Shown here piece after piece: positions 1 through 6,178 of a stretch of 6,178 bases of DNA (the stretch's first letter is position 1; each line of letters opens with the position of its first letter). The translations under genes and the position numbers were made by a program. Under the pieces are notes generated by a model. It was given only the letters and a program-made list of their open reading frames with translations. It was not told where the DNA came from and ran no database searches. The stretch comes from MWAR01 sp036567845 (GTDB lineage Bacteria; Muiribacteriota; Ozemobacteria; Ozemobacterales; Ozemobacteraceae): the NCBI GenBank assembly GCA_036567845.1, contig DATCTT010000204.1:1-6178 (forward strand), in the 5' to 3' direction.

Positions 1-41
1 GTCAGCAGGAGGGCGGCGGCGAGAAGAGCGCGGCCGTTCAT
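1..41 (-). CDS. 5' end of a probable exported protein downstream of ftsX (possibly EnvC/M23-like)
   Basis: Only 13 complete codons are visible, reading M-N-G-R-A-L-L-A-A-A-L-L-L, before the gene runs off the left edge. A short basic start (Arg4) followed by an uninterrupted Ala/Leu stretch is what the beginning of a Sec signal peptide looks like, so the product is probably exported. The ATG overlaps the ftsX stop in an ATGA arrangement. No Shine-Dalgarno-like purine run precedes it, so translation probably depends on ribosomes finishing ftsX. In many bacteria ftsEX is followed by a coiled-coil, M23-peptidase-family activator (EnvC or a relative), or FtsEX acts on such a protein; that is the best guess from position. 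Nothing of a coiled coil or peptidase domain is in the window, and another exported protein, for example a carboxy-terminal processing protease, is equally compatible. Confidence 0.6.
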   Translation of the reverse strand, partial: MNGRALLAAALLL

Positions 42-940
42 GACGCGTCGCGGCAGAAGGAGTTCAGGTCGCGCAGGGAGAGCAGACTTCCCGAGATGCC
101 GAGCGCGATGCCCATCATCAGAAGCTTCACGGACAGCTTGAGCAGGTGGGCGATGCCGACCTGGATGGCGAAGAAGGGCACGAGAACGGCCAGCCGGGCC
201 AGAATGAACTTGTAGCTGAAGACGAGAAATACCGAAGCCAGGAGCGCGCCGGCGACGCCCTGCAGGAATCCCTCGATGACAAACGGCCATCGGATAAACC
301 AGTTCGTGGCACCAACCAGCTTCATGATGACAATTTCCTCGCGGCGCATGTAGAGGGTCAGACGGACGGTGTTGTAGACGATGAACAGCGAGGCGAGGCC
401 GAGAAGAATGATCACGAGCAGACTGCCAAGCCAGAGCAGCTCGGAAAGGCCCTGGAACTGGCGATACGCTTCTTCCCCGTAACTGACGCTCTCGATTGGG
501 GGTTGCCCCTTGAGCTTCGCGAGCAGGGACTGGAGATCGTGGCTGCCGCGCATTTTGATGCGAATGGTCGGGGGAAGGGGGTTCGAATCACTGGCGAGGC
601 CGAGCTGGAGGAGCTCCCGGTCGGCCGCGTCAGCGAAGAGCTCGTTCAGGGCCGCTTCCGGCCAGACGATCTCGGCCTGCTCTATCTCGTCGAACTGGGC
701 CAGGCGCAGCTTCAGGGCCTGAACCTGGTCGCGCGGCGTGTTCGGGGCGAGGAAGGCCGTGACGAGCGCCTCCTGCTGGAGCCGGTGCAGGAAGCCTTCG
801 GTGGTGACGGCGGCGAGCAGGAACGCGCCCATGAGAAGCAGCGTCACGGCGATTGTCGAGACGGTGATGAATGTCATCATGCCGGCGCGCCGGCAGCTCG
901 TGACGGCTTCGGTGAAGAAAAACGAGAGGGAGGAAAACAT
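38..940 (-). CDS. ftsX: Cell division protein FtsX (ABC transporter-like permease)
   Basis: This is the membrane half of FtsEX, which couples ATP hydrolysis by FtsE to activation of periplasmic cell-wall hydrolases at the division septum. The 300 residues show the family layout: a cytoplasmic N-terminus with Arg17-Arg18, a first membrane segment at about 22-45, an extracytoplasmic domain at about 46-167, and further membrane segments at about 168-190, 220-243 and 268-288. The loop after the second segment carries the strongly conserved FtsX signature RREEIVIMKLVGATNWFIRW (199-218), which leaves little doubt about identity. Length is normal for the family. The ATG at 940 is supported by GGAGG (949-953 on the plus strand) eight bases upstream. 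The gene starts 27 bases after the ftsE stop, and its own stop overlaps the next start. No truncation or frameshift is seen. Confidence 0.97.
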   Translation of the reverse strand: MFSSLSFFFTEAVTSCRRAGMMTFITVSTIAVTLLLMGAFLLAAVTTEGFLHRLQQEALVTAFLAPNTPRDQVQALKLRLAQFDEIEQAEIVWPEAALNELFADAADRELLQLGLASDSNPLPPTIRIKMRGSHDLQSLLAKLKGQPPIESVSYGEEAYRQFQGLSELLWLGSLLVIILLGLASLFIVYNTVRLTLYMRREEIVIMKLVGATNWFIRWPFVIEGFLQGVAGALLASVFLVFSYKFILARLAVLVPFFAIQVGIAHLLKLSVKLLMMGIALGISGSLLSLRDLNSFCRDAS

Positions 941-967
941 CAGGCGATCCTCCGGGGGCGGGCGGCG

Positions 968-1651
968 TCACTCATACGCGTAGGTGCCGCCCTGCTCGTC
1001 CTTGATAATGCGGCCTTCGACGAGGGCCACGACGTGCTTGCGGAGCTTGTTGACGAGGTTGTGGTTGTGCGTGGCCATGACGATCGTCGTGCCGCGCGTG
1101 TTGATCTCGAGGAATAGCTGCATGATTTCGAACGAGATCATCGGGTCCAGGTTGCCGGTCGGTTCGTCGGTGATCAGGATCAGCGGATTGTTCACGAGGG
1201 CCCGGGCGATGCAGACGCGCTGCTGTTCGCCGCCCGACAGCTCGTCGGGATACATGCGCCGCTTGTGAGACAGGCCGACCTGTTCGAGGGCTTCCTGGAC
1301 GCGCGCCTGGATGATGTTGTCGGGGGTGCCGAGCACGCGCAGGCCGAACGCGACGTTTTCGGTGACGGTGCGGCGCTGGAGAAGCTGGAAATCCTGGAGG
1401 ACGATGCCCATGTTGCGGCGCAGGAACGGCACGCGGGACTCGGGCATGGTGGTGATGTCCTTCCCGTCGATCATCACCAGACCTTCTGTCGGCTGCTCCT
1501 CGCGGAAGAGGAGACGGAGGAACGTGCTCTTGCCGGCACCGCTGGGGCCGACGAGGAAGACGAAATCGCCGCGCGGCACGGACAGGGAGACGTTGTTCAG
1601 CGCCCGGACGCCGTTCGGGTAGATTTTGGTGACATTCTTGAGTTCGATCAT
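968..1651 (-). CDS. ftsE: Cell division ATP-binding protein FtsE
   Basis: FtsE is the cytoplasmic ABC ATPase that pairs with FtsX and, in studied bacteria, links the divisome to peptidoglycan hydrolysis. All ABC motifs are intact in the 227-residue product: Walker A GPSGAGKST (35-43), Q-loop Gln86 in VLQDFQLL, signature LSGGEQQR (138-145), Walker B and catalytic Glu in LILITDEPTGNLD (157-169, Glu163), and H-loop His195. The N-terminus MIELKNVTKIYPNG and the total length match the FtsE family (about 220-230 residues), which is why the ATG at 1651 is preferred. A GTG at 1693 would add 14 residues not expected in the family, and the only purine run upstream of it directly abuts that codon. The chosen ATG has no clear Shine-Dalgarno sequence; a promoter -10 just upstream suggests a near-leaderless message. 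First gene of the minus-strand operon, followed by ftsX. Confidence 0.96.
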   Translation of the reverse strand: MIELKNVTKIYPNGVRALNNVSLSVPRGDFVFLVGPSGAGKSTFLRLLFREEQPTEGLVMIDGKDITTMPESRVPFLRRNMGIVLQDFQLLQRRTVTENVAFGLRVLGTPDNIIQARVQEALEQVGLSHKRRMYPDELSGGEQQRVCIARALVNNPLILITDEPTGNLDPMISFEIMQLFLEINTRGTTIVMATHNHNLVNKLRKHVVALVEGRIIKDEQGGTYAYE

Positions 1652-1663
1652 CTCGGCGGGCCG

Positions 1664-1692
1664 ATCATACCACGGCGGACGGATTCCCGCCA
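1664..1692 (-). promoter_or_regulatory. Predicted extended -10 promoter for ftsE-ftsX
   Basis: On the minus strand TGG-TATGAT occupies 1672-1664: an extended -10 TGn followed by a hexamer with one mismatch to TATAAT. Seventeen bases upstream the sequence is TGGCGG (1692-1687), a poor -35, as is common when an extended -10 is present. The expected start of transcription, six or seven bases downstream, is near 1657, leaving only about six bases before the ftsE ATG at 1651. It is a consensus match only, and a promoter further upstream remains possible. Confidence 0.45.
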
Positions 1693-1710
1693 CCCTCCCT
1701 CACGAATATG

Positions 1711-1739
1711 TTGGCAGTCGGGAACAGGCGTTGTATGAT
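1711..1739 (+). promoter_or_regulatory. Predicted sigma70-type promoter for the pilT operon
   Basis: TTGGCA (1711-1716) and TATGAT (1734-1739) each differ from the TTGACA/TATAAT consensus at one position and are separated by exactly 17 bases. Transcription would begin near 1746, giving a leader of roughly 30 bases to the pilT ATG at 1778. The site lies within the divergent intergenic region and does not overlap the putative ftsE promoter. This is the best promoter match in the window. Confidence 0.6.
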
Positions 1740-1762
1740 AGGGCGTCTGAGGGGTATATCTC

Positions 1763-1777
1763 ATGGAGGATCCTTGA
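1763..1777 (+). other. Possible four-codon upstream reading frame (M-E-D-P-stop) abutting pilT
   Basis: ATG GAG GAT CCT TGA ends on the base just before the pilT ATG. A GAGGGG run at 1749-1754 sits eight bases ahead of this ATG, a workable ribosome-binding site, and the frame lies inside the predicted leader. It contains the Shine-Dalgarno of pilT (GGAGGA, 1765-1770), so ribosomes on the mini-frame would occupy the pilT initiation site. It may simply be chance created by an AT in front of GGAGGA. Confidence 0.25.
1765..1770 (+). promoter_or_regulatory. Shine-Dalgarno site of pilT
   Basis: GGAGGA lies seven bases before the ATG at 1778, near-ideal spacing, and fixes that ATG as the start. Confidence 0.85.
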
Positions 1778-2863
1778 ATGATCTTCGAACTGCTCAAGCT
1801 GTGTACGGAACGCGGCGCATCGGATCTGCATTTCAAGGTCGGCTACCCGCCCATTCTCCGCGTCGACGGCAGCATGCTGCCGCTCAAGATGAAGGAGATC
1901 GACCATGCGGACTACGAGAACATGCTCGAGGCGATTCTCGACGATTACCAGCTCGTCAAGTTCATCGAGCACCGCAAGCTGGACCTGGGCTACAGCTTCG
2001 CCAATGCGCGGTTTCGCGTCAACCTGTTCCATGACTACAACGGCGGCAGCGCCGTGTTCCGCGTCATTCCGTTCCTCCAGCTGACGTTCGATGACATCGG
2101 CCTGCCGAAGGCGGCCCGGGCAATGATCGAGCGGCCGTTCGGGCTGATTCTCGTGACCGGGGCGACGGGCGCCGGCAAATCGACGACGCTGTCGACGTTC
2201 ATCACGCATATTGTCGCGCATAAAATAAAAAGCGTCGTCACGATCGAGGATCCGATCGAGTATATCTTTGGCGATGGAATCGGGCTGGTCAGCCAGCGCC
2301 AGGTCGGTGTGGATTGCCGCTCGTTCGACGAGGGGATTCGGGGCGCGATGCAGACGGATGCCGATGTAATCATGGTCGGCGAGCTGCGCGATCCGGATGC
2401 GGTCAATATGACTCTCACCGCGGCCGAGTCGGGCAAGCTCGTGTTCGCGACGTTGCACAGCAACACGGCCATGCAGGCGATCGATCGGTTCGTGAATCTG
2501 TTTCCCCAGACGCAGCATGCGCAGGTGCTCGGCCGGCTGTCGACGACGCTGATCGGTATCATCACGCAGACGCTGATTCCCCGCAAGATCGGGAAAGGGC
2601 GCGTTGCGGCGTTTGAGATTCTGATGGGACTCCAGATGATCCGGTCCCTGATCGCCGAGAGCCGCATCCATCTGATCCAGTCCTATCAGGAGTCCGGCAG
2701 TGACTCGGGTATGTGCACGCTCGATCAGGCCCTCGCCCAGCTCGTGATCTCGGAGAAGATCTCGATGACCGAGGCTATGATGCGGGCCGGCAACCAGTCC
2801 GTCGTCAAGAAGATCGTCGAACAGGCCGGTATCACCGTCACTCCGGAGGGTCCTGCGCAATGA
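1778..2863 (+). CDS. pilT: PilT-family type IV pilus retraction ATPase (first of two tandem paralogues)
   Basis: The product is a hexameric, cytoplasmic secretion-superfamily ATPase expected to power pilus disassembly and twitching. Its 361 residues have the PilT plan: an N-terminal PAS-like domain (about 1-100, with GASDLHF at 13-19 and RFRVNLF at 78-84, and AVFRVIP at 92-98) and a RecA-like core without the extra N-terminal domain of PilB extension ATPases. Visible motifs are Walker A GATGAGKST (128-136), Asp box TIEDPIEY (155-162), Walker B VIMVGELRD (197-205) and His box with TLHS (His227). Three places depart from the PilT pattern: LREDPD before Walker B reads MQTDAD (191-196), the first His-box histidine is Lys220, and AIRNLIRE reads MIRSLIAE (287-294). 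The core catalytic residues remain, so activity is likely. The QRQVGVD stretch (173-179) also recalls PilU, so pilU cannot be excluded. Start chosen by the GGAGGA site; its stop overlaps the next gene. Confidence 0.92.
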   Translation: MIFELLKLCTERGASDLHFKVGYPPILRVDGSMLPLKMKEIDHADYENMLEAILDDYQLVKFIEHRKLDLGYSFANARFRVNLFHDYNGGSAVFRVIPFLQLTFDDIGLPKAARAMIERPFGLILVTGATGAGKSTTLSTFITHIVAHKIKSVVTIEDPIEYIFGDGIGLVSQRQVGVDCRSFDEGIRGAMQTDADVIMVGELRDPDAVNMTLTAAESGKLVFATLHSNTAMQAIDRFVNLFPQTQHAQVLGRLSTTLIGIITQTLIPRKIGKGRVAAFEILMGLQMIRSLIAESRIHLIQSYQESGSDSGMCTLDQALAQLVISEKISMTEAMMRAGNQSVVKKIVEQAGITVTPEGPAQ

Positions 2864-3903
2864 AACCGAAAATTTTCACGTATTTCGATCAGGCGATCGA
2901 GCTGGGAGCGAGTGATCTGACCCTCAAACCCGGTTCACCGCCCGCGTTCCGCATGAACGGCCATCTCGTGATATCCGAGGAGGACGCGCTGGCTCCCCAG
3001 GAGATGTACGATCTGTTCCTCCCTGTCACGGACATCAAGCGGCAGGAGTCGCTCCGTGGCACGTTCGAGTGCTACGCGATGTATCCCTACAAGCGCAAGG
3101 CCCGTATTCGGTTCTATATTTTCCAGCAGCGGGAAGGGTATGCCGGCTCCTTCCGGTTCATCAACAACGCCGTCCCGACGATCCGCGAGCTGGAGCTGCC
3201 CGATGAGCTGGAGAACCAGGCGCTCAAGCCGCGCGGCCTGTTTTTGGTCACGGGGCCGGCCGGCAGCGGCAAGTCCCACACGATGGCCGCAATGGTCCAG
3301 GCCATCAACAAACGGTTCGCGCGCCACATCATCACGATGGAGAACCCCATCGAGTTCGTTTTCTCGCGTGTCCAGTCGATCTTCACGCAGATCGAGGTCG
3401 GCACCAGCATCCCGACCTATCAGGAAGCGATGACGAACGCCCTGCGCGAAGATCCCGACGTGATGATGATCGGGGAAATGCGCGATCAGAAAACGGTCGA
3501 GATGGCGCTGGTCGCCTCCGAGACCGGCCACTTCGTGCTGTCGACCCTGCCCACGATCGGGGCGGCGCCGACCATCGAACGCATCGTCAGCTTCTTCCCC
3601 GTCGACAAGCACGATGAGGTGCGGCTGCAGGTGTCGCTGAACCTCGTCGGGATCTTCTCCCAGCTCCTGATTCCGCGTGTCTCCCCCCAGCAGCGGGCGA
3701 GTATTGCCTACGAGCTGCTGATCGCCAACTCCGCAATTCGCACCCTGATCCGCGACAAGAAATACTCGCAACTCACTTCCCAGATGCTCATGGCGCGGCG
3801 CGAAGGCTGCGTCACCCTCAAGGATTCGCTCACCAAGTTGTTGCGCGATGAAACGGCCAACCAGGAACTGGTGCGGGCGATGCTGCAGGAGATCGTGGAA
3901 TGA
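2860..3903 (+). CDS. Divergent PilT/PilU-family ATPase (second tandem paralogue)
   Basis: A 347-residue relative of PilT with the same two-domain plan: N-terminal GASDLTL (16-22) and RIRFYIF (82-88), then Walker A GPAGSGKS (132-139), LREDPD (195-200), Walker B VMMIGEMRD (201-209) and AIRTLIRD (292-299), close to the retraction motif AIRNLIRE. Two otherwise strongly conserved positions are changed: the Asp box reads TMENPIEF (Asp to Asn162) and the His-box TLH reads TLP (Pro231, codon CCC). The Walker A lysine and Walker B glutamate remain, so nucleotide binding is expected but hydrolysis may be altered. PilU-type paralogues in other bacteria support PilT in retraction, and a similar helper or mixed-hexamer role is inferred. 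The ATG overlaps the previous stop (ATGA), with GGAGGG (2845-2850) nine bases upstream; a longer in-frame reading from 2713 is rejected because it would lie inside pilT. Its own stop overlaps the next gene. Confidence 0.9.
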   Translation: MKPKIFTYFDQAIELGASDLTLKPGSPPAFRMNGHLVISEEDALAPQEMYDLFLPVTDIKRQESLRGTFECYAMYPYKRKARIRFYIFQQREGYAGSFRFINNAVPTIRELELPDELENQALKPRGLFLVTGPAGSGKSHTMAAMVQAINKRFARHIITMENPIEFVFSRVQSIFTQIEVGTSIPTYQEAMTNALREDPDVMMIGEMRDQKTVEMALVASETGHFVLSTLPTIGAAPTIERIVSFFPVDKHDEVRLQVSLNLVGIFSQLLIPRVSPQQRASIAYELLIANSAIRTLIRDKKYSQLTSQMLMARREGCVTLKDSLTKLLRDETANQELVRAMLQEIVE

Positions 3904-6178
3904 ATGAGACCGCCATTGGAAAGATCCGAACCATGCAGGAACAGGCGGCGAGCCGCCTTGCTCCGCTTCTCGCGGCCGACCTGCCTCTGCCCATCCGGGC
4001 ACATGCCGCTGTCGTCATCGCGAAATCCCACGCTCCGGGAAGCGCAAGGCAGGTGCTGGACTTTTTCGATGCTTTTCCCGACCTCGAGGAATCGATTCGC
4101 GCGGCCGGCGAGGTTGGCGGGGAAGAGGCGCTGGCGAAGCTGATCGAACGTGTCCACACGAAGCGGGCGCAGAACAGGGACGTGATCGCCGAAGTGCTCG
4201 GTAACTTCCGGACCCCGTCCAGCACCGAATGTCTGAAAGAGCTGCTCGGCGACGAGGACCGGCACGTCCGGTATCAGGCCGCCAGCAGCCTCTTTGTCCA
4301 TGGCGGCCGTGAAGCGGCCCTGGCGCTGTGCCGCTACATCTCGGACCAGGACGAGTGGATCTCGATGACGATCCTGCGCTTCCTGTGCCGGATGAAGGAG
4401 CACGAGTCGATCCCCTTCCTCGCCGAGCAGTTCGCAAAGGATGGGGATCTGCGGAGGAAAGCGCAGATGGTCTCGTTCCTTTCGATGTTCCGCAGCGTCA
4501 CGCTGGTGAACATCTTCGACGAGGGGCTCAAGGGCAAGGATGCCCGTCTCAAGGCCAACTCGATCGAGGCAATCGGCGAGCTGGAGCTGCCACACCGGGA
4601 GATCCAGGCCCGCATCATGCCGTTTCTGCACGACCCGAACAACCGCATCCGGGCCAACACGATCCTGGCCCTTGCGCGGGCCCAGGCCGAGCATATGCGG
4701 CCCGAGATCGTTCAGATGGTCGAGTCAAACGATGTCCAGCTCCGGCGCAGCGCAGCCTACATCCTTGGCCAAATCTCTCCGGCCGGCAACGAGGAACTGG
4801 CTGCGAGGCTGGTTGTCGACCCGTCCGACGACGTGCGCCGCCGCATGATTCTCTCGCTCCGGAAGTTCCCCGCCGAGTTCGTGCGCAGCCAGATCGAGCG
4901 GGCTATCACGGATCCCAACAAATGGATCCGGAAGTTCGCGATCGAGATGGCGGCCGGGATTCCCGACTTCCCGAAACAGCCGATCCTGAGGCAGTTCAAG
5001 CTGGAAACGGCTTACCCGAACATCGTTGCATGTATCGAGTTCTTCGCGAAGCATCCCGACGATGAAGGGATCCGGCTGATGCGGCAGCGTGTCAAGGACA
5101 CCCGCCACCAGGTCGTTTCAGCTCTGATCCGTGCCGTGGGGGCGATCTACGGCCTCAAGGGGCTTCAGGCCCTCGCTCCCCAGATCAACTCCCGCGACCC
5201 GAAAATCTTCACGACCTACGTCACGAGCCATTTTGGAATGGGCGGCGTGGAGCTGTTCGACTCGGTTCTCGAGAAAGCGGCGCTGGTCAAGAAGCCGCCG
5301 ACCAACGAGATGTTCCTCGGTGCGCTCGAAGGCTGCCTGGAGCTCCTCACGCTTGGGGAGAAGATGCCCGCCCAGCTCCAGGACGAACTGGGCCGTGCCC
5401 CCGTCATGCCGATCATCGAGGAGGCCCCGGTCGTTGCCGCCGAGCCGCCTCTGGCGGCGGATGGCCAGCAGATTCCGTCGGCATCCGTTCCGTCACAGGA
5501 GGAAGGGGCGAGCGAGCCCGTTCTCGGCCAGGACGACCTGGAGTCTGCCGCCCCGCGCAAGCCGAAGAGCCGCCTCCCGGCATCATTCGCGGCAGGTGTC
5601 AAACAATACAATCTTGGGAAGTATAAAAAGGCGCGGTCTTTGTTCCGCGAAGCCCTCGTGGATCATCCCGACCTGGCGAAGGCTCACTACTACCTGGGAA
5701 TGATGGCATTCGAGGAGCGCGAGTTCGATGCGGCCCGCGAGTCGCTGTCGCTGTATCTCGAATCCGAGCCCGACAACCGCAAGGCAATTCATTCCCTCGC
5801 CCGCATTTACAAGCATCAGCGCGACTGGCCGAACGTGGCCCGGATGTATGAAAAACTGACGGCCGGCCTCGAAGGTCCTCTCGACAAGGTCGGGATCAGG
5901 ATGATGCGCGAACTCGGCTCGTCCTACATCTTCATGAAACGGTATCAGGAGGCGAGAACGGTTCTCGAGACGGTGTTCAAGGCTGATCCGACGGACCTCG
6001 AGACGAACTTCCACCTCGCAATGTCATGTTTCCATTTGCAAAACTATATGCGGGCCGAGACCCTGCTGATGGACATCATGCGCCAGACGGAGCCGGGCGA
6101 CAAGCTGCGCGGGATGGCCGAATCCCTGATCGACAAGATCCGAGATCAGCTCTCGGCCCCCGCCGCCCCCGAGCCCGC
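3900..6178 (+). CDS. Large HEAT-repeat/TPR protein, coupled to the PilT genes (3' end outside window)
   Basis: No specific family is recognised. The frame stays open for at least 759 codons to the window end. The ATG overlaps the previous stop (ATGA) with AGGAG (3887-3891) eight bases upstream. No signal peptide or membrane segment is evident, so it is probably cytoplasmic. Residues about 100-370 contain about eight HEAT-like helical repeats, with loop aspartates near 118, 149, 181, 214, 245, 277, 307 and 338, a period of 30-33; several read D-x-x-x-x-V/I-R followed by a helix (e.g. 118-131, 307-320). Less regular helical sequence continues to about 500. A Pro/Ala/Glu-rich, probably disordered linker (about 505-558) leads to about five TPR-like repeats (559-592, 593-626, 627-660, 664-700, 701-735), with a Pro/Ala-rich tail at the edge. 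HEAT and TPR repeats bind proteins, so a scaffold or regulator of the adjacent ATPases is plausible, though inferred only from operon position. Confidence 0.9.
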   Translation, partial: MNETAIGKIRTMQEQAASRLAPLLAADLPLPIRAHAAVVIAKSHAPGSARQVLDFFDAFPDLEESIRAAGEVGGEEALAKLIERVHTKRAQNRDVIAEVLGNFRTPSSTECLKELLGDEDRHVRYQAASSLFVHGGREAALALCRYISDQDEWISMTILRFLCRMKEHESIPFLAEQFAKDGDLRRKAQMVSFLSMFRSVTLVNIFDEGLKGKDARLKANSIEAIGELELPHREIQARIMPFLHDPNNRIRANTILALARAQAEHMRPEIVQMVESNDVQLRRSAAYILGQISPAGNEELAARLVVDPSDDVRRRMILSLRKFPAEFVRSQIERAITDPNKWIRKFAIEMAAGIPDFPKQPILRQFKLETAYPNIVACIEFFAKHPDDEGIRLMRQRVKDTRHQVVSALIRAVGAIYGLKGLQALAPQINSRDPKIFTTYVTSHFGMGGVELFDSVLEKAALVKKPPTNEMFLGALEGCLELLTLGEKMPAQLQDELGRAPVMPIIEEAPVVAAEPPLAADGQQIPSASVPSQEEGASEPVLGQDDLESAAPRKPKSRLPASFAAGVKQYNLGKYKKARSLFREALVDHPDLAKAHYYLGMMAFEEREFDAARESLSLYLESEPDNRKAIHSLARIYKHQRDWPNVARMYEKLTAGLEGPLDKVGIRMMRELGSSYIFMKRYQEARTVLETVFKADPTDLETNFHLAMSCFHLQNYMRAETLLMDIMRQTEPGDKLRGMAESLIDKIRDQLSAPAAPEP

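Noticed and set aside
146..1117. Long plus-strand open frame (323 codons) across ftsX and the end of ftsE
   Set aside because: It is antisense to two clearly recognised genes, is rich in Asp/Glu/Arg/Gly in the low-complexity way typical of GC-rich shadow frames, and shows no motif.
1652..1777. Possible terminator, small RNA or attachment site between the divergent operons
   Set aside because: No GC-rich hairpin followed by a T-run and no tRNA-like or long direct repeat is seen; the space is accounted for by two promoters and leaders.
2218..2233. A-rich stretch (CATAAAATAAAAAG) in pilT as a possible slippage site
   Set aside because: The PilT reading continues in frame through it (His-Lys-Ile-Lys-Ser, followed by the Asp box), and no alternative frame with meaning follows.
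1700..2860. 386-codon minus-strand open frame opposite pilT
   Set aside because: It covers the first PilT gene almost exactly in antisense; its Asp/Arg/His/Leu-rich translation shows no domain. It is a shadow of codon bias.
2935..4694. Two long overlapping minus-strand frames (2935-4002 and 3708-4694)
   Set aside because: Both lie opposite the second PilT paralogue and the HEAT/TPR gene, have no recognisable motif, and are explained by GC-rich codon structure.
4328..5065. 245-codon plus-strand frame inside the HEAT/TPR gene
   Set aside because: It is another frame within a continuous gene running from 3900 to the window end; its Pro/Arg/Gly-rich translation has no features. It does not indicate a frameshift, because the HEAT repeat pattern continues unbroken in the main frame.
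1..6178. CRISPR arrays, insertion sequences, tRNA or rRNA genes
   Set aside because: No regularly spaced direct repeats, transposase motifs, terminal inverted repeats or structural RNA signatures were found; almost all of the window is coding.

Overview
The window is a GC-rich bacterial chromosomal segment coding on both strands, with two gene clusters that diverge from a short intergenic region at about 1652-1777. Genes are tightly packed, with four-base ATGA stop/start overlaps at three of the four within-cluster junctions. FtsEX followed by a likely secreted protein, together with type IV pilus retraction ATPases, suggests a diderm bacterium with type IV pili. The sequence does not fix the taxon. 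The HEAT-repeat/TPR style would fit a deep-branching lineage such as Ca. Riflebacteria, but that is a guess.

Left cluster, minus strand (1651 down to 1): ftsE (ATPase), ftsX (permease with an extracytoplasmic domain), and the first 13 codons of a third gene that opens with a signal-peptide-like sequence. FtsEX is an ABC-type complex that transmits ATP hydrolysis across the inner membrane to switch on peptidoglycan hydrolases at the division site. The truncated third gene may encode the EnvC/M23-like partner, but too little is visible to prove it.

Intergenic region (1652-1777): two non-overlapping, outward-facing sigma70-like promoters share the -10 hexamer TATGAT. The plus-strand promoter has exact 17-bp spacing. 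The minus-strand one is of extended -10 type and lies so close to ftsE that the mRNA would be nearly leaderless. A four-codon upstream reading frame (M-E-D-P-stop) abuts the first pilus gene.

Right cluster, plus strand (1778 to beyond 6178): a PilT-family ATPase, a second divergent PilT-family ATPase, and a large HEAT-repeat plus TPR protein still open at the window end. All three look translationally coupled. The two ATPases differ from the family consensus at different, largely complementary motifs: the first is altered before Walker B, at the first His-box histidine and at AIRNLIRE, the second in the Asp box and at the TLH histidine. This suggests a co-evolved PilT/PilU-like pair, possibly with the HEAT/TPR protein as a cytoplasmic partner. 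That gene set is the best candidate here for an undescribed system: a pilus-retraction module with a built-in scaffold or regulator. The functional link is inference from gene order.
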